A stretch of DNA of 64,000 nt, from positions 3,408,001 through 3,472,000 of the forward strand of contig NZ_CP021382.1 in NCBI RefSeq assembly GCF_002162135.1, in the 5' to 3' direction. Each line of letters opens with the position of its first letter. The stretch's first letter is position 1. Source of the DNA: Cellvibrio sp. PSBB006 (lineage in GTDB: Bacteria > Pseudomonadota > Gammaproteobacteria > Pseudomonadales > Cellvibrionaceae). A model generated the notes under the pieces. That model saw only the letters and a list, made by a program, of their open reading frames with translations, was not told the DNA's origin and made no database searches. The position numbers and the translations under genes were made by a program. Below are positions 1 through 7,507 of this stretch, one piece after another.

Positions 1-1
1 T

Positions 2-685
2 GCTGAACGCGCCGCCCAAGCCAGACTGGATGCAGCCAAAGCGGTGGAAAAGACGCAACAGTCACGCCTGGCGCAAACCCGGGTTCTGGCCCCGGATGAC
101 GGTGTGATCTCCGCACGCGCCGCCGCCGTGGGTGCTGTAGTGCCGGCCGGGCAGGAACTCTTCCGCCTGATCCGCCAGGGCCGGCTTGAGTGGCGAGCCG
201 AGGTAGCGGCCTCAGATCTGGCGAAGCTTAAACCCGGCCTGCTGGCGGAGATTACGCCGACTGGCGGACAACCTATCCTGGGCAGACTGCGGATGGTCAG
301 TCCAATGGTCGATGTGCAAACCCGCAACGGTGTGGTGTATGTCGACCTGCCACCGGACGACAGGGTGCTCGCCGGCATGTTTGCGCGGGGTGAGTTTGAG
401 ATCGAGCAGGTGCAAACCCTGACGCTGCCCCAGAGCGCGATATTGCTGCGCGATGGTTTCAGCTATGCATTGCGCGTCGGTCCTGATTCCAGGGTGGTGC
501 AAACCAAGTTGGTGACCGGGCGGCGTACGGGAGATCGCGTTGAAATCCTTGATGGCCTTGATGCATCTGCCAGAGTTGTGGCCGCCGGTGGGGGTTTTCT
601 CGGTGATGGGGATCTGGTCCGGGTGGTTGAGAACCACGCTCAATCCACTAGCGCGGCGCAACCTCCACAGGGTGACCTATTGTGA
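2..685 (+). CDS. RND efflux periplasmic adaptor (membrane fusion protein), 5' end missing
   Basis: The reading frame is open from base 2, so the gene starts before the window; the GTG at 44 is internal. The visible 228 residues cover the end of the coiled-coil hairpin (Ala/Gln-rich AERAAQARLDAAK), the lipoyl half-motif (TRVLAPDDGVISAR, then VPAGQELFRLI) and the beta-barrel and membrane-proximal domains, as in HlyD/AcrA-type adaptors. Such proteins bridge an inner-membrane RND pump to an outer-membrane channel. Its TGA overlaps the GTG start of the pump gene by four bases, so the two are translationally coupled. Substrate cannot be told. Family assignment is firm; the missing N-terminus should carry the signal peptide. 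Confidence 0.9.
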   Translation, partial: AERAAQARLDAAKAVEKTQQSRLAQTRVLAPDDGVISARAAAVGAVVPAGQELFRLIRQGRLEWRAEVAASDLAKLKPGLLAEITPTGGQPILGRLRMVSPMVDVQTRNGVVYVDLPPDDRVLAGMFARGEFEIEQVQTLTLPQSAILLRDGFSYALRVGPDSRVVQTKLVTGRRTGDRVEILDGLDASARVVAAGGGFLGDGDLVRVVENHAQSTSAAQPPQGDLL

Positions 686-3600
686 ATATATCGTCCTGGT
701 CTATCCGCAATCCCACACCCGCCATCATGCTGTTCCTGATGCTCACTTTTTTCGGCCTGATGGGATTTCAGGCAATGAAGGTCCAGAATTTTCCTGATGT
801 TGATCTGCCTGGCATCATCGTGACGGCAGAGCTGCCCGGCGCTTCACCGGTGCAACTGGAAAACGATGTTGCGCGCAAGATCGAGGACTCGATCGCCACC
901 TTGCAGGGCGTCAAGCATATCGAGAGCGTTCTGACTGACGGCAGCGCCCGGATTTCGGTGGAGTTTCATCTGGAAAAATCGGTTCAGGACGCGGTCGACG
1001 ACGTGCGCGACGCGGTAGCGCGTGTGCGTTCAGATTTACCGGCGGATCTGCGTGATCCGGTGATTGAAAAAATTGAAATCGCCGGCAGCCCTATTCTCAC
1101 CTACACGGTTGCCTCGCCGAGGCTGGATGACGAAGCACTCTCCTGGTTTGTCGACAATCAGATCGCTCGCACCCTGTTATCGATACCCGGCGTCGGCGCG
1201 GTAGCGCGAGTCGGCGGTGCGACGCGCGAGGTGCGCGTCGAACTTGATCCGGCCCGCTTGCTGGCGATGAACGCGACCGCTGCTGATCTCTCGCGCCAGT
1301 TGCGCCTGACGCAACAGGAAGCCGCCGGTGGGCGTGCCAGCCTGGGTGGCGCCGAACAATCGATTCGCACGATCGCGACGGTACAGACGGCGGAAGAACT
1401 GGCCCGTATGGACATCACCCTGGCTGACGGTCGGCGTGTCAGTCTCGATCAGATTGCCCGGGTACAGGACACGGTGGCCGAGCCGCGCTCCATGGCGTTG
1501 CTCGACGGACAACCGGTGGTCGGCTTCGAAATTATGCGCTCGCGCGGCGCCAGCGAGATTGATGTTATGCAGGCGGTGCGGGCTGCCGTAGCGCAGCTGC
1601 AGGCAAGGCATCCCGATATCACCTTTACCGAGGCCCTCAATTTCGTTGATCCGGTGGAAGAAAATTACAACGGTTCCATGACGCTGCTCTACGAAGGCGC
1701 AGCACTCGCCGTCTTGGTAGTCTTCCTGTTTTTGCGCGACTGGCGCGCCACCGTTGTTGCTGCCGTTGCCTTGCCCTTGTCGGCAATTCCCACCTTCGCG
1801 GTTATGCACTGGATGGGTTTTTCCATCAATACCATCACGCTGCTGTCCCTGTCGCTGGTGGTGGGGGTGTTGGTTGATGACGCCATCGTCGAGATCGAAA
1901 ACATCATGCGTCACCTCCGTATGGGCAAGACGCCCTACCAGGCGGCAATGGAAGCGGCCGACGAGATCGGCCCGGCGGTCGTCGCGACAACATTTACCTT
2001 GATTGCGGTGTTTCTGCCGACCGCCTTTATGGGCGGCATGGTCGGCAAGTTTTTTGTGCAATTCGGCTGGACCGCCGCTATCTCGGTCTTTTTCTCGTTG
2101 GTCGTGGCGCGCATGCTGACGCCGATGATGGCCGCTTACTTTCTCAAGCTGCCCAGGCACGACGACACAACGCCGCACTGGTTAAGGCGCTATGAGCAGT
2201 GCGTGCAATGGTGTCTGAAACACCGCATAACCACAGTGATCGGCGCGCTGGTTTTCTTTATTAGCAGTTTTGCGCTGGTGCCGCTCCTTCCCACCGGTTT
2301 TATCCCGCCGGACGACGTATCGCAGACTCAGATAACCGTGACACTGCCGCCCGGCAGCACGCTGACGCAGACCTCGGCGGCGGCTGAGCAGGCACGGCGG
2401 TTGATAGAAGAGAACCCTTATGTACAGCGGGTCTACACCGCTATCGGTGGTGGCGGCTCGGCGGGTTCTGGCCCTATCCCGGATGGTGGTGCAATCGACG
2501 TACACACGGCGAACATGACAATCACGATAACCCCTCGCAAAGACCGGTCGGGCGTCTCCCGGCAGCAGATCGAAACACAACTGCGTGACGCACTGATGCT
2601 GTTGCCGGGTGCGCGCGTCAAGGTGGGTACGGGTGAATCGGAAAACTATGAGCTGGTGCTCGCAGGCGAGGACAGCCTCGCGCTCGCCAGTTATGCCCAA
2701 CAGGTGGAGCGGGAGTTGCGCACTATCGCTGGCGTAGGCGCCGTTATCTCAACCGCGAGTCTGGTGCGTCCGGAATTGATTGTGCGTCCCGACTTTGCCC
2801 GCGCCGCTGATCTCGGCGTGACATCGGCCGACATTGCCGATGCCCTGCGCGTGGCTACCAGTGGCGACTACGGTCAGGAACTTGCCAAGCTGAACCTGAG
2901 CGAACGGCAGGTGCCTGTTGTCGTGCGGCTTTCCGAGACTGCCCGTGAAGATCTGCAAACGCTAAAGCGCCTGCCAGTGCGTGGGGCACGGGGCCCGGTA
3001 CCCCTGGAAAATGTCGCCACGCTGACTCTCGGTAGCGGTCCGTCGGACATCACGCGCTATGACCGCATGCGCAATATCAATGTTGAGGTCGAGCTGAATG
3101 GCCAATCCCTGGGCGATGTCGAGCAAGCCGCCCTTGCGCTGCCGTCCCTGAAGACACTGCCGCCGGGCATCACCCGAACCTCCGGTGGCGATGCAGAAAA
3201 CATGGGCGAATTATTTGCGAGTTTCGGTCTGGCCATGGCTACCGGCGTGCTGTGCATTTACATGGTACTGGTGTTGTTATTCAAGGATTTCGTACAACCC
3301 GTAACGATTCTCGCCGCGCTAGTGTTGTCGATTCCCGGCGCGTTCCTCGCGCTGTTTATCACCGGTTCCGCGTTGTCCATGCCGTCAATGATTGGCCTGA
3401 TTATGCTGATGGGAATCGCCACCAAAAATTCGATTCTGCTGATTGATTACATCGTTCTCGCGCGCCATGAATATGGCCTGACCCGGTGGGATGCCGTTAT
3501 CGACGCCTGCCGCAAACGTGTTCGCCCTATTGTGATGACGACCATTGCCATGGGCGCAGGCATGTTGCCCATCGCATTGGGCTGGGGCGCCGATTCAAGT

Positions 3601-3744
3601 TTCCGCGCGCCCATGGCAATTGTTGTGATCGGGGGATTGATTACCTCAACCTTTTTGAGCTTGCTGGTGATCCCGGTGGTATTTACTTATGTGGATGATG
3701 GCGTGCAGTGGCTGTTGAAAAACGTAGAAAAATATTTTCGGTGA
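682..3744 (+). CDS. RND-family efflux pump permease (AcrB/HAE-1 type)
   Basis: This 1020-residue inner-membrane antiporter has the normal length for the family. It opens with the typical SSWSIRNPTPAIMLFLMLTF helix. The two porter subdomain pairs follow TM1 and TM7. The TM4 proton-relay acidic pair is visible in VGVLVDDAIVEIEN, and the TM10-11 segment in GIATKNSILLIDYIV. The start is GTG, overlapping the stop of the adaptor gene (GTGA). Together with the upstream adaptor it forms a two-gene export operon; no outer-membrane channel gene follows. Sequence features do not discriminate between drug and other hydrophobic substrates. Confidence 0.94.
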   Translation: MNISSWSIRNPTPAIMLFLMLTFFGLMGFQAMKVQNFPDVDLPGIIVTAELPGASPVQLENDVARKIEDSIATLQGVKHIESVLTDGSARISVEFHLEKSVQDAVDDVRDAVARVRSDLPADLRDPVIEKIEIAGSPILTYTVASPRLDDEALSWFVDNQIARTLLSIPGVGAVARVGGATREVRVELDPARLLAMNATAADLSRQLRLTQQEAAGGRASLGGAEQSIRTIATVQTAEELARMDITLADGRRVSLDQIARVQDTVAEPRSMALLDGQPVVGFEIMRSRGASEIDVMQAVRAAVAQLQARHPDITFTEALNFVDPVEENYNGSMTLLYEGAALAVLVVFLFLRDWRATVVAAVALPLSAIPTFAVMHWMGFSINTITLLSLSLVVGVLVDDAIVEIENIMRHLRMGKTPYQAAMEAADEIGPAVVATTFTLIAVFLPTAFMGGMVGKFFVQFGWTAAISVFFSLVVARMLTPMMAAYFLKLPRHDDTTPHWLRRYEQCVQWCLKHRITTVIGALVFFISSFALVPLLPTGFIPPDDVSQTQITVTLPPGSTLTQTSAAAEQARRLIEENPYVQRVYTAIGGGGSAGSGPIPDGGAIDVHTANMTITITPRKDRSGVSRQQIETQLRDALMLLPGARVKVGTGESENYELVLAGEDSLALASYAQQVERELRTIAGVGAVISTASLVRPELIVRPDFARAADLGVTSADIADALRVATSGDYGQELAKLNLSERQVPVVVRLSETAREDLQTLKRLPVRGARGPVPLENVATLTLGSGPSDITRYDRMRNINVEVELNGQSLGDVEQAALALPSLKTLPPGITRTSGGDAENMGELFASFGLAMATGVLCIYMVLVLLFKDFVQPVTILAALVLSIPGAFLALFITGSALSMPSMIGLIMLMGIATKNSILLIDYIVLARHEYGLTRWDAVIDACRKRVRPIVMTTIAMGAGMLPIALGWGADSSFRAPMAIVVIGGLITSTFLSLLVIPVVFTYVDDGVQWLLKNVEKYFR

Positions 3745-3917
3745 CAAGTGGCATCTAAACATCAGTAAATCCAGACTTATCAGTCAAAGTCTCACAAGAA
3801 ATACAGCCGTTTATCACTAGCTGCCAAACCAACACAGTCATAAAGTGGTGACCGTTGACACGCAATGTCAATGAACGTGACCCGAAAGGAATGCTTTAAC
3901 TTAAAAGGAAATTTGCT

Positions 3918-4766
3918 ATGAAAAAATCCCCTCTATGGGTGGGTGTGCTGGCTGCACTCGCCCTTCAAACTCCGTTCTATTCTTCTTCTGCAATCGCTGA
4001 TGAAACCAGAACCAAAATCGAACCGCGCGAATTGATGCCGCAAGCCGAGCTGGTATTTACCGGCAAGGTTATCGATATTCAATACAAGGACGCCGAAGAC
4101 GGCACGCCGCATACCTTCGTGACCTACGCCGTGGGTGATGTGATTGCCGGCCGTCCGGATGACAAACACATTACCTTGCGCTTTCTCGGCGGTCGCCAGC
4201 AGAAAGGTGACGTCATTCGCTATCTGAGCGTATCCGAGTCGCCGGATTTTCATGTGGGCGAAACCGATGTGTTATTCGTGCGTAAAAATAACACCAGCTT
4301 TTGTCCGTTGGTGGACTGCAGTAAAGGCCGGTTCCGCATTCGCAATGGTGTGTTGGCCACAGAAGATGATCTGGCGATTGTAGCGACGAAAGAAAACGCG
4401 CTGCGTGTTTCGTCGGCGGTGATTAATCCTGCGACCGGAGAAGCGATAGAGTATGGTCTCGGTCTATCCGAACCGCGTCTTGATCCGTCTGAGCCACAAC
4501 CAGAGCCGATACCTGCCAATGTTGTAAAAGCGGAGCAATTTATTGCCGACATGAAAGAACTATCGAAAGGTTTCCCGACATTACACGATGGTTCGGTTCG
4601 TTTTTTCTCTGCCAATATCAACGATGCTATCAAAGTCCCTATTTTGAAACCGACGACGCCAAGGGATCTTGAATTCACCTCAACCCGTGTACCGAACGCC
4701 AGTGACTTTGATCGCTGGGAAGAGGAGATGGTTGAGAAAAATAACGGCAATCCCGTTCTCAGATAA
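3918..4766 (+). CDS. Secreted protein of unknown function next to a metalloprotease
   Basis: The 282-residue product has a signal peptide (about residues 1-27, cleavage near SSAIA-DE). After it come an extended beta-rich domain (about 40-150: LVFTGKVIDIQY, VTYAVGDVIAG, FHVGETDVLFVRK) with a Cys pair at CPLVDC, a Pro/Glu-rich connector near 190, and a polar C-terminal part. The start has a good ribosome site (AAAGGAAA). It lies 41 bases before the matrixin gene on the same strand, so they are probably co-expressed. The beta-strand order and the 'VFTGKV...VGD' pattern recall NTR/TIMP-like OB folds, but that is a guess. No catalytic motif is visible. Confidence 0.75.
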   Translation: MKKSPLWVGVLAALALQTPFYSSSAIADETRTKIEPRELMPQAELVFTGKVIDIQYKDAEDGTPHTFVTYAVGDVIAGRPDDKHITLRFLGGRQQKGDVIRYLSVSESPDFHVGETDVLFVRKNNTSFCPLVDCSKGRFRIRNGVLATEDDLAIVATKENALRVSSAVINPATGEAIEYGLGLSEPRLDPSEPQPEPIPANVVKAEQFIADMKELSKGFPTLHDGSVRFFSANINDAIKVPILKPTTPRDLEFTSTRVPNASDFDRWEEEMVEKNNGNPVLR

Positions 4767-4807
4767 TCATCGTATTGGATAAATCGTCTTGGACAAGGAA
4801 GCATAAA

Positions 4808-5905
4808 ATGAACAGAAATTTTCTAGTTATCACTGCACTATTCATCAGTCTGATTACCCTTGAGGTTAATGCCGCGAAATGGCGGGAGTGTAATGGCAAT
4901 AAAATCAAATGGGGCAGCAATACCGTGACCATGCACGCGAGCAATGTCAGTTTTGTACCTGGCTCGTCGTTCACCAGTTCGTTGCAAACTTCGATCAACC
5001 GGGTCAACGATAATCCCAGCAAATTTAATTTTTCGTTGGCACTCGGCGACTCATCGGTGGGACGTAATAATAACCAGAACGAAATCTGGTTCAGCAACAA
5101 TCCCGATATTCTCGATGGTGCGCCGGCGATTGCACTGAGCTGGAGACATTGTTACTGGTTGTTCGGCTGGCATTACGGCATTGATGAAGTAGATGTGGTT
5201 TTTAATGTGGCCACCAACTACACCACATCGATGGCCAAGACCAGCCTCTGGCCTTTCGGTGGTCCGGCACGTCCATTCCAGACCACAGCAATCCATGAGT
5301 TCGGTCATGCGCTGGGTCTGAAACATGAAAATCGCTGGTACAACATCATGGGTCAGGATTGGGATCACATCCACGTAAATGGCAATACCGCGCGTTCCTA
5401 TTTGGGTGAAGATGCAGCGGATGGTTCGGTTCATTTATACGGTGCCACGACTGGCACGATGGAAGATGTATCCCTGACCAACTTTAAATATCAGGGAACC
5501 AGCGGCGAGTACAGTACGCATCAACCCACGCGCATGTACAACTCATCTGACGCGGTGTTGAGTTCTTTTATTGATGAGGGTGAACGCCGCTACCGCGCCA
5601 GCAAAAACCAGACAGTGAAACTGGAATTGACGGCGGAGAACAACGGCAAAAGTTATCAGGAAGTCAAAATTGCGTATTACATCTCCAGCAACAGTACCAT
5701 CACTACGCTGGACCGTTTGATCGGTACGGGTAATCTCACCCTGGGGCGCAACCAGCCCTACACCTTCAAACGCACGTTGGTCATTCCCGGTGATCTGACA
5801 TCGGGCAATGATTACTGGGTCGGTGCGGTCATTGATTACGATAATGCGCTGGGGGAAACCGTTTCCAGCAACAACGCCACCTATATCCCGATTCGTATTA
5901 ACTGA
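4808..5905 (+). CDS. Secreted matrixin-type zinc metalloprotease with C-terminal CARDB-like domain
   Basis: The start is the ATG at 4808, preceded by AAGGAA at 4795; the longer in-frame start at 4775 lacks a ribosome site and would bury the signal peptide (NRNFLVITALFISLITLEVNA). The 365-residue protein carries the metzincin zinc site HEFGHALGLKH (His163, Glu164, His167, His173). The Met-turn is NIMGQ (Met181), as in peptidase family M10. Residues from about 230 to the end (KNQTVKLELTAENNGKS ... SNNATYIPIRI) look like a CARDB/immunoglobulin-like adhesion domain. There is no obvious Cys-switch propeptide. Probably secreted or outer-surface; substrate unknown. Confidence 0.88.
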   Translation: MNRNFLVITALFISLITLEVNAAKWRECNGNKIKWGSNTVTMHASNVSFVPGSSFTSSLQTSINRVNDNPSKFNFSLALGDSSVGRNNNQNEIWFSNNPDILDGAPAIALSWRHCYWLFGWHYGIDEVDVVFNVATNYTTSMAKTSLWPFGGPARPFQTTAIHEFGHALGLKHENRWYNIMGQDWDHIHVNGNTARSYLGEDAADGSVHLYGATTGTMEDVSLTNFKYQGTSGEYSTHQPTRMYNSSDAVLSSFIDEGERRYRASKNQTVKLELTAENNGKSYQEVKIAYYISSNSTITTLDRLIGTGNLTLGRNQPYTFKRTLVIPGDLTSGNDYWVGAVIDYDNALGETVSSNNATYIPIRIN

Positions 5906-5922
5906 TAAACCCGCCATAAAAA

Positions 5923-5952
5923 TCCCGTTCACGTTACACAACGTGAACGGGA
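5923..5952 (-). terminator. Bidirectional hairpin terminator
   Basis: A perfect 12-bp stem (TCCCGTTCACGT with its complement) closes a 6-base loop. Read on the minus strand the stem is followed by TTTTTATGG, so it is an intrinsic terminator for the small minus-strand gene. It also lies 18 bases after the protease stop and may end that transcript as well. Confidence 0.85.
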
Positions 5953-5973
5953 CTTAAGTACGTCAATAAAATA

Positions 5974-6255
5974 TTAGTTGATCAGCACAACGTTCGCGTA
6001 GTTAGCGCCCGCCGGATGATTAACCTGCATGTCCGTCCAGGGACAGGCACCGACGGACTCATACAGGAACTGCGATCCCCAACTGCCACCGTAAGAGGTA
6101 ATGAACGTCCAGGTGCAATCGCGGACGCTGGTGTAAGCATAGGGATTGCCCCACCAGGGATATTGGTAGGTTTCAGATCCCGCTTGCGCGACGGCACTCA
6201 TGGCCAACAAACCAGCAACAAGACCTTTCAGACTCAATTTGACGTTTTTGTTCAT
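5974..6255 (-). CDS. Small secreted aromatic-rich protein
   Basis: The product has 93 residues from the ATG at 6255, which sits behind a strong AAAGGAAA ribosome site; the longer in-frame start at 6300 is unlikely. The signal peptide is clear (KLSLKGLVAGLLAMSAVAQA). The mature part of about 70 residues is rich in Trp, Tyr and Gly (YQYPWWGNPYAYTS) and has two Cys (RDCTW and GACPW) likely to form a disulfide. No family is recognised. It is convergent with the protease gene and ends in a strong intrinsic terminator. Confidence 0.75.
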   Translation of the reverse strand: MNKNVKLSLKGLVAGLLAMSAVAQAGSETYQYPWWGNPYAYTSVRDCTWTFITSYGGSWGSQFLYESVGACPWTDMQVNHPAGANYANVVLIN

Positions 6256-6408
6256 ATTGATTTCCTTTGATTGATAAGGAGAGCCGAGGCTCTCTAGCAT
6301 CGTTAGTCTCTGTTGAAGAGTGGCCGCTCAGTCAGGTACAAAAATCGTTTTGTATTCACGACTCTGTAGATCAACAGACATTTTTGGGTTACCCCAAAAT
6401 CGGTTTAC

Positions 6409-7095
6409 TCAGCGGGTTGTCGCCGCGCGTTCGAAATAAATCTGCGTGCTGTAATTTTTTTCATCCACAACCACTGTGTAAGAATCAAATAATTGTTGTT
6501 GCGTTATTATGTTATTAAGCGATGTATTAAGGCTGGCGAGCTGATCCGCATCGGTGGTGAGAACGGACAATCGACATTGTTGGGAACGGCATTCGCTCGA
6601 CATGCTCGGTAACCAACGCAGATTTTCATCCTGCTCAATAGCAGAATCCAGGTGCGATTTTTTTGTATTCGCCCACGAGGCATCTACAGCTTCAGCCGCA
6701 AATTGTTGTTCCATTTTTGTTCCGAAGGTATGCGCATCAGCCTCAAGTTTTTGCATACGCACCTGGTGCTTTTCTATTTCATTATTCAATTGATATTCAC
6801 GCAGCCGTTCGAGTTCGTCCGCATCAGGATCGGCCACGGCTAGTTGTGGTACCGGATTTTGCGAAGCTGAAATGTGAGTTGCCACGGACGATGGTTGTTC
6901 GACGGTTAACCTCGGGCGAGACTCCAACTCGTCCACATAGCGGGTGAGATCCGCAATCTGATTCTGTAACTGTTGAATATCGGTATTCACTCTGTCCGAT
7001 TGCCTGACAGGCACCGGTTCGGACGATGAATAGAACTGCGCGCCAGCAATAAAGCCTGCAACGAAGACGGCAGCGATCATTATTATTTTTTGCAT
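6409..7095 (-). CDS. Membrane-anchored coiled-coil protein, unknown function
   Basis: The chosen ATG at 7095 puts a single N-terminal membrane helix (IIMIAAVFVAGFIAGAQF) at the start of a 228-residue product. A short heptad region follows (NTDIQQLQNQIADLTRYVDELE), then a Ser/Pro/Val spacer and a second charged helix (LREYQLNNEIEKHQVRMQKLEADAH). The C-terminal domain contains two Cys in SSECRSQQCRLSV, probably a periplasmic disulfide. A 34-residue N-terminal extension is possible but would hide the membrane helix. No known family recognised; likely an envelope protein. Confidence 0.65.
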   Translation of the reverse strand: MQKIIMIAAVFVAGFIAGAQFYSSSEPVPVRQSDRVNTDIQQLQNQIADLTRYVDELESRPRLTVEQPSSVATHISASQNPVPQLAVADPDADELERLREYQLNNEIEKHQVRMQKLEADAHTFGTKMEQQFAAEAVDASWANTKKSHLDSAIEQDENLRWLPSMSSECRSQQCRLSVLTTDADQLASLNTSLNNIITQQQLFDSYTVVVDEKNYSTQIYFERAATTR

Positions 7096-7507
7096 TGCGA
7101 TTAACTCAGCATGTGTATTTTTATAAATGAAAAATAATAGTAAGGAATGGCAATTATGCAAACGTAACGGTGGTTTAACTGGTAAATGTCGCAATAATCA
7201 TTTTTTGTGTGGTTTCTCGCGCTAGTCATTCGCGCATTTTTCTACCGTCCATGTCGCGCTCTACCGCACACATAAGTAAAAAGCCTGGCGCATATCACCC
7301 CGCCGCCCCTATCCCGTGCATTACAGCGCCAAAACCTCCATATAATCAGACAATATGTTGATCTATAAACAGACAAGGAATAGGATTGGATGCCAATCAT
7401 GTATACAAGTACGCAAGTGTGCATGAAGATCCTTAACGGCGGCTTTTGCATCCTCCTCCGGGCTCATGCAACTGCCTAACAATAATCAACCAGTAAGGGA
7501 TTTTTTT
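7096..7507. other. Intergenic region upstream of the TonB receptor, with a 15-bp palindrome
   Basis: 412 bases separate the divergent coiled-coil and TonB-receptor genes. The clearest element is GATTGG-atg-CCAATC at 7384-7398, about 110 bases before the receptor start, a plausible operator. A weak promoter-like pair (TTGATC, 17 bases, TAGGAT) overlaps it. Nothing convincing is coded here on either strand. Confidence 0.4.

Noticed and set aside
1177..2178. Long minus-strand open frame opposite the RND pump
   Set aside because: Antisense shadow of a conserved GC-rich gene with histidine- and arginine-rich nonsense translation.
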